From Flagellimonas zhangzhouensis (GTDB lineage Bacteria > Bacteroidota > Bacteroidia > Flavobacteriales > Flavobacteriaceae), in assembly GCF_900102925.1 (NCBI RefSeq), contig NZ_FNKI01000001.1:1240001-1304000 (forward strand): a stretch of DNA of 64,000 bases. Direction: 5' to 3'. The notes below the pieces were generated by a model that was given only the letters and a program-made list of their open reading frames with translations, did not search any database and had not been told where the DNA came from. The position numbers and the translations under genes are program-made. This document shows, piece by piece, positions 15,230 to 24,658 of the stretch (position 1 is its first letter; every line of letters starts with the position of its first letter).

Positions 15230-18200
15230 TTATTGCTGTTCCATTTCAATTGAATCGGGAACCGATTCTATGGTATCCAATGGAATGGAATCTTCCAAGT
15301 CAGGGTCCATGAGCATTGGGTCGTCCAAAACCTCTTCTTCGTCATCCACAAATTGGGAGAACATATCAATGTATTCATTAAAGATGATGGTCTCGGATTC
15401 TGCCAAGTCTTTGTCGCTGTTCTCAATTAAGATATCAATGTTTCGGCGATAGGCTTGCATATCGGATAAGATATCGTCTATTTTATCGTATTGCTCATCC
15501 AAAGGCAAGGCGGCGTAGTATTCCAAATGCTCTTGATAGATTTTTTTGAGTTGGTTGAACAATTCCCGCGCTTTTTCAGTTTCACCAACTTTATAGTAGC
15601 CATCAACGAAAGGTTCTACAAACGCATAGAAATAATAATATTCAACTGGCATGTTGGTCAATGACATATCGATGACCTCCTTGGCTTTGTCAATTTTGTT
15701 TTCTTGGATTAGAGTTTCCATCAATCGGGCCAAGTTGCTCCTAAAAGAAAGTCCTTGAGAACGGGTTTGTGGATCGTGGTAGATTTTATCACTTCCTGAA
15801 TTGCCCCAATCCCAATTCTTCACAATGTCGTACATCAAATCAGAATCAATGCGACCCATTTCAAAAGAATTGCGGTTTGGAGTTTTAATTGGCACCAATT
15901 TATATACCAATCCATCCAATTGTAGATAATCTTTCAACCAAATGTATTCCGCGCTGTCAAAACTTCCACCAGAGAAATAAATTGGACGTTTCCAATCGTT
16001 ATTGGCTAGCAAATCCAACATTAAAATTCGGTTTTTCGGCAAAGCGCTTTCTGGAAGGTCTATGTCGATGTAGTCCACAATCAATGCTGAGTCTTTCTCT
16101 TTTACCAATCCACTTTCCAAAACATTTTTCTTGTTGACAGGGATTCGGATTTTGTTGGTAGGGTAGTACACAATATCCAAAGTACTCTGTGGGTATTGTG
16201 ATAAATCAGCTCCTTGATTGCTCAAAATATGACCAAATTTGGTTTGTTCTTTATCGCTTCCGACCCAGTTCATGAAATCTTTGATATCCCAACGGTTTTC
16301 GGTAATGCCACGGTAATAAATGGCATCTCGTGTTCCATAGCGGTATTTGTCGTGGGTTAATTGAGACGGAATCGGATCACTTTCGTACGCTTTGCGTTTC
16401 ATTTGATCGATGTACCAATCCGTAGCAAAAAGACTGGTGTTGACCACACGAACATCGGTACGGTAGTTTTCAATTTCTTGGGCATACCAGATTGGGAACG
16501 TATCGTTATCCCCAATGGTAAACAGAATGGCCCCTGCATCTTCCTGGCAGGAATCCAAATAAGCTTTTGCTGTTGATTTTGCCGTGTAGCGATTCGCTCT
16601 GTCATGGTCGTCCCAGTTTTGGAAAGCCATTAAAAAAGGTACGGCCAATAAACAAATAGCGCTGATGGCTGGTGCCGCGATTTTAGCAGACAGTAGTTTT
16701 TTAAATTCTTCAAACAATCCATAAACCCCAAGTCCGATCCAAATGCAGAATACGTAGAACGAACCTACGAGTGAATAATCCCTTTCCCTAGGTTGGAAAA
16801 TGGAAGGGTTGGTATAAAACTGGATGGCGAATCCTGTGAACATGAAGAACACAAACAGCATCCAAAATTGTTTTGGGTTTTTTGAAATCTGGAATACGAT
16901 ACCCAAAATTCCGAGCAATAAGGGCAAGAAATAGTAGGTGTTTCTTCCTTTATTATTTTCCCAATCGCTAGGTAGATTTTTTTGACTTCCCAAGCGAAGA
17001 CTGTCTATAAACCCGACACCACTGAGCCAATTTCCGTTTTCGTCGTACTTGCCTTGCATGTCGTTTTGCTTTCCAACAAAATTCCACATGAAATAGCGCA
17101 TGTACATATATCCGAATTGAAAATCGAACAGGTAACTTAGGTTTTGACCCAGAGTAGGAGGTTGCACCTCGATGTATTCTCCAAATTCCCTTAAGAATCG
17201 AATGTATTGTGGTGTATCAATCTCCCCTTGTGAGTAGGCAGTTTTAAATTGGCTAACGGCCTGACGTAGCTCGTTGTTGGAAATGTATTCCGATTTTATT
17301 TTAAAATCAAGGGCGCCAAAGTAGCGCATGTAATTTTCGGCATGTTGATCGCTCCACATCCTTGGCAGAATGCCTACATGCTTTTCATTTGGTCCTGGAA
17401 CAGCACCCTCGTAATGGTTTACAATAATGTATTTGCCCGTTGCATAATCCTTTTCATATTTGGGGCTGTCATCCCTGTCATCTCCTGCTGGCGCAAAAGT
17501 ATCGGAATAATAAGCGCCATAAATAGGGCTGTCTACCCCTGGGTATTGCTCCCTGTTGTAATAGGCTAAAAGGGAACGTGCATCGGCTGGATTGTTCTCG
17601 TTAACCACGGTTTTGGCATTGGCACGGATGGGCAACATCAACCAAGAAGAAAAACCTAAAAGCAAGAACATTAAGCTCAATACAATGATGTTTAGGTTAT
17701 GGAAATGATGTTTTCTGGTATATCGAAGTCCAAAATAAAAGGCCGCTACGAAAATCAGTCCCATAATTAGGGTCCCTGAGTTGAACGGCAGGCCAATTTC
17801 GTTGATAAAGAACACCTCGCTCCAACCAAACAATTCCAATACGTAGGTCAGGGAGAATTTATAGACCAAAATCAAAAGGGCAACCACAATAATGTTTGCC
17901 AATAGAAAATTCTTAACGGTGGTGGTCTTGTATTTTTTGAAGTAATATAAAAGTCCAATGGACGGAATGGCCAAGAAGCCCATGAACTGGATTCCGAAGG
18001 TCAGACCGATTACAAAGCAAATCAACAACAACCAACGGTGGCCTCTAGGGTCTTCCAGATTGTCGGTCCATTTAAGCCCCAGCCAAAGTAAAAGCGCCAT
18101 GATAAAACTGGCCATGGCATACACCTCGGTCTCTACGGCGTTGAACCAAAAACTATCGGAAAAAGTAAATGCCAATGCACCCACCAATCCACTACCAAAA

Positions 18201-18565
18201 ATAGCAATAGCTTGACTATTGGTAATGGCTGTTTCTTTAGAAATAAGTTTTCCCACCAAATTCGTAATGGTCCAAAAGGTGAACAACACTGCAAAAGCAC
18301 TGGAAACAATAGAAACTGCATTCACCATGAGGGCAACTTTGGTTTCATCCCCGAAGGCGAACATGGCAAAGAACGCTCCGATCATTTGAAGCAAGGGTGC
18401 TCCTGGAGGGTGTCCTACCTGTAGTTTTGCCGAGGTGGAAATATACTCCCCTGCATCCCAAAAACTTCCAGTGGGTTCAACGGTAAGTGCATAAACTATA
18501 AAGGCGATAGCGAAAGAAACCCACCCAAGGATGGTGTCCCATTTTTTGAAGTCTTTTGCAAACAT
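15230..18565 (-). CDS. TMEM260-like (DUF2723) membrane glycosyltransferase
   Basis: About 1111 residues. The N-terminus holds some 12 transmembrane helices with the family hallmark FWDAGEYI near the end of helix 1 (a GT-C type acidic motif), then GHPPGAPLLQMIGAFFAM. The domain was known as DUF2723. The eukaryotic relative TMEM260 is a protein O-mannosyltransferase, so this protein may glycosylate exported proteins. A soluble C-terminal half (about 700-1050) looks helical and TPR-like, ending in an Asp/Glu-rich tail. I chose the ATG at 18565 (MFAKDFKKWD). An upstream ATG at 18646 adds 27 residues that do not fit the family N-terminus. Confidence 0.9.
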   Translation of the reverse strand: MFAKDFKKWDTILGWVSFAIAFIVYALTVEPTGSFWDAGEYISTSAKLQVGHPPGAPLLQMIGAFFAMFAFGDETKVALMVNAVSIVSSAFAVLFTFWTITNLVGKLISKETAITNSQAIAIFGSGLVGALAFTFSDSFWFNAVETEVYAMASFIMALLLWLGLKWTDNLEDPRGHRWLLLICFVIGLTFGIQFMGFLAIPSIGLLYYFKKYKTTTVKNFLLANIIVVALLILVYKFSLTYVLELFGWSEVFFINEIGLPFNSGTLIMGLIFVAAFYFGLRYTRKHHFHNLNIIVLSLMFLLLGFSSWLMLPIRANAKTVVNENNPADARSLLAYYNREQYPGVDSPIYGAYYSDTFAPAGDDRDDSPKYEKDYATGKYIIVNHYEGAVPGPNEKHVGILPRMWSDQHAENYMRYFGALDFKIKSEYISNNELRQAVSQFKTAYSQGEIDTPQYIRFLREFGEYIEVQPPTLGQNLSYLFDFQFGYMYMRYFMWNFVGKQNDMQGKYDENGNWLSGVGFIDSLRLGSQKNLPSDWENNKGRNTYYFLPLLLGILGIVFQISKNPKQFWMLFVFFMFTGFAIQFYTNPSIFQPRERDYSLVGSFYVFCIWIGLGVYGLFEEFKKLLSAKIAAPAISAICLLAVPFLMAFQNWDDHDRANRYTAKSTAKAYLDSCQEDAGAILFTIGDNDTFPIWYAQEIENYRTDVRVVNTSLFATDWYIDQMKRKAYESDPIPSQLTHDKYRYGTRDAIYYRGITENRWDIKDFMNWVGSDKEQTKFGHILSNQGADLSQYPQSTLDIVYYPTNKIRIPVNKKNVLESGLVKEKDSALIVDYIDIDLPESALPKNRILMLDLLANNDWKRPIYFSGGSFDSAEYIWLKDYLQLDGLVYKLVPIKTPNRNSFEMGRIDSDLMYDIVKNWDWGNSGSDKIYHDPQTRSQGLSFRSNLARLMETLIQENKIDKAKEVIDMSLTNMPVEYYYFYAFVEPFVDGYYKVGETEKARELFNQLKKIYQEHLEYYAALPLDEQYDKIDDILSDMQAYRRNIDILIENSDKDLAESETIIFNEYIDMFSQFVDDEEEVLDDPMLMDPDLEDSIPLDTIESVPDSIEMEQQ

Positions 18566-18686
18566 AAAGCTGGTTATTGACCGAGTTGGGGCGAATTTAG
18601 TAAATATAGCACAGACGGTTAGCCAATTTTGGAAAACCTTTAACATGCTATTGGGAGAAAAATTATTCGGATTCTGATTAAAATAT

Positions 18687-18716
18687 TTGTTGAAACCAAA
18701 GTTTGTTATAAATTTG
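18687..18716 (+). promoter_or_regulatory. Promoter of tRNA-Gln
   Basis: TTG at 18687-18689 and TAAATTTG at 18709-18716 form a -33/-7 pair with a 19-nt spacer, matching the Bacteroidota sigma-A consensus. The tRNA starts 42 bp later. Confidence 0.6.
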
Positions 18717-18757
18717 CACGCTCAATTGCTGAATCAGTTTTGGCATTTGAATGGTAC

Positions 18758-18829
18758 TGGCCTATGGTGTAATTGGTAACACAGCTGATTTTGGTTCAGT
18801 CGTTCAAGGTTCGAGTCCTTGTAGGCCAA
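18758..18829 (+). tRNA. tRNA-Gln (TTG anticodon)
   Basis: A cloverleaf can be drawn. The acceptor stem is TGGCCTA with TAGGCCA. The D-loop holds AATTGGTAA. The anticodon stem-loop GCTGA-TTTTGGT-TCAGT has anticodon TTG. The T-loop region is GTTCGAGTC. The discriminator is A and the 3' CCA is not encoded. Confidence 0.95.
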
Positions 18830-18836
18830 CAGAAAG

Positions 18837-18872
18837 CCCTCTTAAACACGTTTTAAGGGGGTTTGTTTTTTT
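18837..18872 (+). terminator. Terminator after tRNA-Gln
   Basis: CCCTCTTAAA pairs with TTTAAGGGGG (one G-T pair) around a 5-nt loop, followed by TTTGTTTTTTT. The remaining 150 bp up to the next gene show nothing else. Confidence 0.8.
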
Positions 18873-19030
18873 GTGTCTACTCCAGGTGTTCAAAATTATT
18901 CCATAACTACATTCTAAGTTGTTCCTAATTAGGTAATCATTTTAAAATGATTGAATTAAGTCTTGATTGTGTTCGCTTAAGAGCCAAAAATTAAATACCT
19001 TTAATAGGTATAATTCAATCTCTTTCAGTT

Positions 19031-20089
19031 ATGCGGCGTTCTGAAATCAATTGGCATGTTAAGTGGCCCAATTCAATTAAAAAAGCTTGTTTCTTTTTAT
19101 TTCTAATTGTAGGAGCTCCCACGCAAGCACAGGATTTTAATTTCAAGGATTATTTGGTGTTGGGAGTTGAGTATGCCGAAGACTTGACATCCATTTATTT
19201 GGAGCCTTTGAACGAAGGTTTGATGTATGCCTTGACTGGTGGCTGGAACAATGATGCTCAAGTACTCAATGAATGGCAAGTGCAATTATCCCTTGTGACC
19301 AATGGTTCTTTTGTTCCCAATGATAAATTATCCCGAACCATTAATATTGGTGATTATGAAAATTTGTCGGTGTTGGGAGGAGGAAATCAAGTTGAGATTC
19401 CAACTATTTTAGGCAGCACCAATTCCAATGTCACATTTGTGGCCACGGTGGAGGGAGAGGAGTATCAGTTTGATGCACCGACAGGTATTGGTTTGTTTTC
19501 CACCAATTGGTTGCCTGCTCCCTTATTGCAGGGAAGTGTTGGTCTACCAATGCATTTTGAAGCAAGTTTCAGGTATTTTCCCAAACTAAATATTGATGAT
19601 GCAGCATTTGGAGTGATTGGTTTTGGTCTCAAAAATCAAATCACCGAGCATTTTGAAGGAGGGAAATCCTTGCCTGTGGCAATTTCGTTGTTTGGGGCCT
19701 TTACCCGATTGGATGCCAAATACGATTTTCAAGCCAATGGATTTATTACAGGTAGCGACCAACATGTGGATGGATATTTGAATACCTTTTTGTTTGAAAC
19801 ATTGATTTCCACCAAAAACCCCGTTTGGAATCTCTATGGAAGTATTGGGTATATCACAGGGAAATCTAATTACGAGCTTAAAGGGGTTTATGTGATAGAA
19901 ACCCAGAACAATACTTTAGAGTTTGTAGATCCTTTTGATGTACAGACCAAGATTTCTGGGCTAAGAGGTTCCTTAGGTGGCAAGGTGAATATCAATTGGT
20001 TCAGTATTAATCTGGATTACACTTTGCAAGGGTATAACAACCTTTCTTTGGGCTTGAATTTTATGTTGAACGGAGGGAACAGCAATTGA
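19031..20089 (+). CDS. DUF6588-like envelope protein
   Basis: A 352-residue exported protein. A long basic N-region and a hydrophobic helix (about 18-32) end at a likely cleavage after AQA. The start of the mature part (DYLVLGVEYAEDLTSIYLEPLNEGLMYAL) and later glycine- and aromatic-rich strands resemble the flavobacterial DUF6588 family of predicted outer-membrane beta proteins. Function unknown. It stands alone between tRNA-Gln and the convergent cyclase gene, which starts 7 bp beyond its stop. Confidence 0.75.
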   Translation: MRRSEINWHVKWPNSIKKACFFLFLIVGAPTQAQDFNFKDYLVLGVEYAEDLTSIYLEPLNEGLMYALTGGWNNDAQVLNEWQVQLSLVTNGSFVPNDKLSRTINIGDYENLSVLGGGNQVEIPTILGSTNSNVTFVATVEGEEYQFDAPTGIGLFSTNWLPAPLLQGSVGLPMHFEASFRYFPKLNIDDAAFGVIGFGLKNQITEHFEGGKSLPVAISLFGAFTRLDAKYDFQANGFITGSDQHVDGYLNTFLFETLISTKNPVWNLYGSIGYITGKSNYELKGVYVIETQNNTLEFVDPFDVQTKISGLRGSLGGKVNINWFSINLDYTLQGYNNLSLGLNFMLNGGNSN

Positions 20090-20096
20090 TTGCAAG

Positions 20097-21200
20097 TTAA
20101 CTTTTGATTTTCGGCACATAAAGAGCAATATCTGCCGCTCTGCCTTCAATATCCATGGTGCCCAATGAAGTAAATGAAATGTCCTTTGTTTTGGTCAATT
20201 GGTTGACCAAATCATCTGAAACAATCAGTTCTTCATCAAATTTTTTACAGAGCTTTTGAATGCGGGCGGTAACGTTCAACACATCGCCTGTAAAAAATAT
20301 TTCTTTTTTTAAAGCACCAATTTCACCAGTGGTTACTTCACCTAAATGCAAACCAGCTCTAAATGCAGGTTGTACTCCGTAGGTTTTTTCAAAGTAAGAA
20401 GCCTTTTTTGTCAAGCTTTGCTTCATGGCATAAAAACAGCGGATGCAGTTTGCATGGTTTAGACCATCCTCCTTTTTCCAAGTGATTACAATTTCATCCC
20501 CAACATATTGGTACACCTCTCCTTCATATTGAATAATGGCATTTGACAATTGATTGTAATAGTCACTCAAAAACCGAAAATAAACAGTGTGACCCAATTG
20601 CTCTGCAAGTGAAGTGGAGGATTGCATATCCAAAAACATAAAAACCCTCGACTCATTTTTAGGTTGATGGTATTTGCCCGAAAAGAAATTTAGGAGCACA
20701 TTGTGTCCCAAATGTTCGCTAAAACCTGAATACAATAACGAAACAAAAATGCTAAAGGCTAACGAAACCATGGTGCTCAAAAAGGTAAGGCTCACAATAT
20801 AATGGGAGAACTTTTCCCAAACACCTTCGCTTAAAACGGAATCGCCTAATTCAATACTTGCGGCAATGGGATAGGTGATAAGGTTGATCACCAGCATGAA
20901 CAACAAGTAAAATCCCATTTTGTAAAGGATCTTAATGCTGAAGCTTTTCGATTTAAACCGCTTTCCCAACCAAAGTACCTCCACGGCTCCCATAGTGATA
21001 CCCACAAGAAATACAGCAGTAGAGGCGAATATTAAAACAGTCCAAGTAACAGTAATATCCGTATCGGGCCTATGGTTTTCGTATTCATTGGCCATGGATT
21101 CAATTAAGAGTATAAACCAACTCAATGCCAACCAAATAACCCCAAAGGGTAAAATCCGTTTTATATAGTATTTGGTCTTGGGGTTTTTAAACAGACGCAT
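20097..21200 (-). CDS. Membrane adenylate/guanylate cyclase (class III)
   Basis: A 367-residue protein with about four N-terminal transmembrane helices and a class III nucleotide cyclase domain from about residue 170. The first metal Asp lies in FMFLDMQSSTSLAE and the second in YQYVGDEIVITW. The transition-state Asn/Arg pattern is in GDVLNVTARIQKL. The base-selecting positions cannot be assigned with confidence, so cAMP or cGMP is open. I use the ATG at 21200 (MRLFKNPKTKYY). An ATG at 21257 would add 19 hydrophobic residues. Confidence 0.88.
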   Translation of the reverse strand: MRLFKNPKTKYYIKRILPFGVIWLALSWFILLIESMANEYENHRPDTDITVTWTVLIFASTAVFLVGITMGAVEVLWLGKRFKSKSFSIKILYKMGFYLLFMLVINLITYPIAASIELGDSVLSEGVWEKFSHYIVSLTFLSTMVSLAFSIFVSLLYSGFSEHLGHNVLLNFFSGKYHQPKNESRVFMFLDMQSSTSLAEQLGHTVYFRFLSDYYNQLSNAIIQYEGEVYQYVGDEIVITWKKEDGLNHANCIRCFYAMKQSLTKKASYFEKTYGVQPAFRAGLHLGEVTTGEIGALKKEIFFTGDVLNVTARIQKLCKKFDEELIVSDDLVNQLTKTKDISFTSLGTMDIEGRAADIALYVPKIKS

Positions 21201-21418
21201 GCTGTAAAGTAAAATGATTTTGTTGAGGTGCAGAAGTTTATGCTTGTTTAAATCCAAAGTAAGCTATATCAATTTAGCGATATTTATGAAGAGAGCAGGG
21301 TCTTAAAATAGTAATTTAGTGCAGTTGCAGTTTCAAAAGTTTCATTTTCAAGGATTTGAAATGGTGGTTGCAACGGCAAACAAACAAGCACATAAAATAC
21401 TATTCAAACTAAAGAACG

Positions 21419-23347
21419 ATGGCGGAGGTTAATTACGCGCAGGAATTTAAGCGGTCCATCAAAGATCCAGAGAACTTTTGGATGGACCAAGCTTCGAACA
21501 TTAGTTGGTTTCAAAAACCACAACGAGCACTTACCAAAGATCAAAATGGATTTTACCGCTGGTTTAAAGGAGGTAAACTAAATACGTGCTATTTGGCACT
21601 AGATGTTCACATAGAAAATGGTCGGGGAGAAGACATAGCATTGATTTACGATTCGCCTGTTACGCAATCGATTGAGAAATATACCTATCTGGAACTTCGA
21701 GATCAAGTAAGCAGACTGGCTGGAGGAATGAAACGGTTGGGGGTTGAAAAGGGCGATACGGTCATTATATATATGCCCATGATACCCCAAGCCGTCATTT
21801 CCATGTTGGCCTGTGCCCGTTTGGGAGCGGTACACTCCGTGGTTTTTGGTGGTTTTGCCCCACATGAATTGGCCATTCGAATAGATGATGCCAAGCCGAA
21901 ATTGATCATCACGGCCACTTCGGGAATTGAGGTAGATCGAATTATTCCATACAAACCCATGGTGGACGAAGCCATTGCCAAGTCAACCCATAAACCAGAT
22001 CATGTAATTGTCTACAACCGTAGGATGGGGGCAGTTCGTCCTGATCAAGAAAACGACATCGACTATGCAACTTTAATGAAGATTGCCGACCCTGTTCGTT
22101 GCATTGAGGTAGATGCCACAGACCCATTATATATTTTGTACACCTCAGGAACTACAGGAAAACCCAAAGGGATTATTCGGGACAATGGAGGTCATGCCGT
22201 AGCCATGCATTACAGTATGAAACACGTCTATGGTGTCAACCCAAGAGAGGTGTTCTGGGCAGCCAGTGATGTTGGATGGGTGGTAGGTCATAGTTATATC
22301 GTGTATGCTCCTTTGGTTTATGGTTGCACAACGGTTTTGTTTGAAGGTAAACCTGTTCGTACGCCAGATGCCTCCACTTTTTGGAGAGTAATCAGTGACC
22401 ATGAGGTGGATGTGATGTTCACGGCGCCAACAGCCATCAGGGCCATTAAAAAAGAAGACCCCGAAGGGGAATTCATCAAACAATTTGATATGAGCCGATT
22501 GCGTTATTTGTTTTTAGCAGGCGAGCGTTGTGATGTTTCCACTTTGAATTGGGCAGGAGAAAAATTAAATGTTCCCGTTATCGATCATTGGTGGCAAACC
22601 GAAACAGGATGGCCTATTGTGGCCAACATGATGGGCTTCAATGAACATTTTGATGTAAAACCAGGCTCAGCAACCCAAGCTGTATGTGGTTATGATGTGC
22701 AAATTTTGCGGGAAGATGGAAGTGAAGCAGAAAGAGGAGAGGAAGGCTATGTGACTGTAAAATTGCCATTGCCCCCAGGTACTTTGCCCAATTTATGGGG
22801 AGATACCGAACGTTTCATAAAAGGATACCTAAATAAATTTGATGGTTATTATTTCTCTGGTGATGGGGGATATATCGATGAAGATGGTTATGTGTTCATT
22901 ACGGGTAGGGTAGATGATATCATTAATGTGGCAGGACACCGTTTGTCTACTGCAGAAATGGAAGAGGTGGTTGCCAAACATCCCGATGTTGCCGAATGTT
23001 GTGTGGTTGGAATTGAAGATGACCTAAAAGGTCAGATTCCGTTGGCCATTGCAGTATTAAAAGCAGGGGCATGTATAGAGAGTTTTCAATTGCAATCGGA
23101 AGTAGTGGGCGATGTCCGTAAAGAAATCGGTCCAGTGGCCTCTTTGAAAAAAGTATTGATTGCGGAACGATTGCCCAAAACTAGATCAGGCAAAATATTA
23201 CGAAAAGTAATAAGGGCCATTGCCGATGGAAAAGAATTCACCGTACCATCAACTATTGATGATCCAGAAATATTAAATGAAATCGAAAAGTTGTTTCAAG
23301 ACCAAATGGTGGGTTCGTTCGAGAAAAAAGTGAAACAATCCAATTAA
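21419..23347 (+). CDS. prpE: Propionyl-CoA synthetase (acyl-CoA synthetase family)
   Basis: A 642-residue ANL-superfamily ligase that activates a short-chain acid to its CoA ester via an acyl-adenylate. Motifs: P-loop YTSGTTGKPKGI followed by IRDNGGHAVA, which is typical of PrpE/ACSS3 rather than Acs; the WWQTETGWPI core; the hinge region FITGRVDDIINVAGHR; and the C-terminal acetylation-site Lys in PKTRSGKILRK. Cytoplasmic. No methylcitrate-cycle genes are nearby, so it may feed the methylmalonyl-CoA route or accept acetate as well. The stop lies 9 bp from the convergent next gene. Confidence 0.9.
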   Translation: MAEVNYAQEFKRSIKDPENFWMDQASNISWFQKPQRALTKDQNGFYRWFKGGKLNTCYLALDVHIENGRGEDIALIYDSPVTQSIEKYTYLELRDQVSRLAGGMKRLGVEKGDTVIIYMPMIPQAVISMLACARLGAVHSVVFGGFAPHELAIRIDDAKPKLIITATSGIEVDRIIPYKPMVDEAIAKSTHKPDHVIVYNRRMGAVRPDQENDIDYATLMKIADPVRCIEVDATDPLYILYTSGTTGKPKGIIRDNGGHAVAMHYSMKHVYGVNPREVFWAASDVGWVVGHSYIVYAPLVYGCTTVLFEGKPVRTPDASTFWRVISDHEVDVMFTAPTAIRAIKKEDPEGEFIKQFDMSRLRYLFLAGERCDVSTLNWAGEKLNVPVIDHWWQTETGWPIVANMMGFNEHFDVKPGSATQAVCGYDVQILREDGSEAERGEEGYVTVKLPLPPGTLPNLWGDTERFIKGYLNKFDGYYFSGDGGYIDEDGYVFITGRVDDIINVAGHRLSTAEMEEVVAKHPDVAECCVVGIEDDLKGQIPLAIAVLKAGACIESFQLQSEVVGDVRKEIGPVASLKKVLIAERLPKTRSGKILRKVIRAIADGKEFTVPSTIDDPEILNEIEKLFQDQMVGSFEKKVKQSN

Positions 23348-23356
23348 GATTCGCTT

Positions 23357-24532
23357 CTAATTTTTGTTCACTCGGTACGTAACACCTCGGTTGGTAACTA
23401 CACTGCCTGATTTAACGGTTAAAGTAGCTGCGTCAGAGGTAATAGGTGTGTTGCAAGATGACCCTACATTGGACACCAAAACTCGGAATAGATAGCCATT
23501 CTTGTTCATATCTGGTGTGATTACGGTCAAGTTTTCTGTTTGGGTTCCTGAATAGGCACTTCCGTCAGAAATATTGGAATAATTGGCTCCATTATCCATA
23601 CTCACCTGCCATTGAAAAGTATCAGCATTAGATGAAGTGATGAAAAAAGTACCATTGGTCCCTTTGAAAGTTTCTTGATCTTGAGGCTGCAATACTACCG
23701 AAGGAGCTCCATTAACGGTTACATCCACACTTTTGGTATTGCTAATGGTGCCATCGGAAATGGTTACGGTATAGGTGTAAGAACCTTCAATTAATCCAGT
23801 TATTATTGGATTTTCACTGGAAGAACTATAACTATAGCCAGATGGTCCAGTTGCGGACCAACTATAAGTTGCGCTTGAGGAACCAGCCCCAGAAGGATTG
23901 CTATAAAGGTTCAAGGTTTCACCTTCACAAATTGGGCCGTTCGATGTTGGGTTCACCGCTATGGTTCCGCCTGAATCGTTTATGTCTTGAAAGCTGTAAA
24001 TCCCACTTCCATTACCATTACAAGTTGAATAGGTGGTACTTCCGATAATTAATCGTTTTGAAGCGCTACAAGGGTTGTCGGTAGCAAGTGTTCCTCCTGA
24101 ATTTACGACAAATGCTGCCCCAGAAGGAAGGGAAAAGTCTTTGTTTGCAGTCCATTCAACCAAACCTCCATTTTCAATTGTCACTAATTCGGTTTGCAGG
24201 CTAGAGGTATTTCCAATATAGAAATTATCGGTTGCTCCAGTTCCATCACCCACTGTAAGGGAATTAAGGGTGTTCGAAATATTAGAGGTTAAGGTCACGC
24301 TGTAACCACCTTGAATGTAAACATCGTTGGTTCCTGTTGACTGACCTGGATAACCAGTTGCGGATACCCAACTAGTGCCATTATAAACTTGCCAAATAGA
24401 AGTGTTGGTCCAATTTCCAGATGCAATGGATCTATAGTCGCCAACAGATTGGGCGCTTACTGCTTTTGATGCGAAAACGGAGATGGTAATGAAAAACAAA
24501 AACCGTATTACGCTTAATGGGATAATCTTCAT
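23357..24532 (-). CDS. Secreted Ig/PKD-like protein with TNRGVTYRVNKN tail
   Basis: About 391 residues from the ATG at 24532; an upstream in-frame start at 24568 would add 12 residues that spoil the signal peptide. A signal peptide (ends VSAQ) leads to an N-terminal domain with GNWTNTSIWQVYNGTSW and repeated short beta units, common in surface proteins of Bacteroidota. A PKD-like segment (about 225-280) and an Ig-like domain (about 285-375) follow. The last about 95 residues are paralogous to the C-terminus of the next protein, ending in the basic tail RGVTYRVNKN. No classical T9SS C-terminal domain is recognised. Probably cell-surface or extracellular. Confidence 0.8.
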   Translation of the reverse strand: MKIIPLSVIRFLFFITISVFASKAVSAQSVGDYRSIASGNWTNTSIWQVYNGTSWVSATGYPGQSTGTNDVYIQGGYSVTLTSNISNTLNSLTVGDGTGATDNFYIGNTSSLQTELVTIENGGLVEWTANKDFSLPSGAAFVVNSGGTLATDNPCSASKRLIIGSTTYSTCNGNGSGIYSFQDINDSGGTIAVNPTSNGPICEGETLNLYSNPSGAGSSSATYSWSATGPSGYSYSSSSENPIITGLIEGSYTYTVTISDGTISNTKSVDVTVNGAPSVVLQPQDQETFKGTNGTFFITSSNADTFQWQVSMDNGANYSNISDGSAYSGTQTENLTVITPDMNKNGYLFRVLVSNVGSSCNTPITSDAATLTVKSGSVVTNRGVTYRVNKN

Positions 24533-24658
24533 ATGATAACCTAGAGGTTGACTGGAAAGTCCAGCCAAAAAATCTAACCCCCTAGCTAAATAAAAACGGC
24601 TCGGGTCCTAAAAAATTGTTTGTTTGACAATCAATTTTGGAAGAGCATTCTGAAGGAT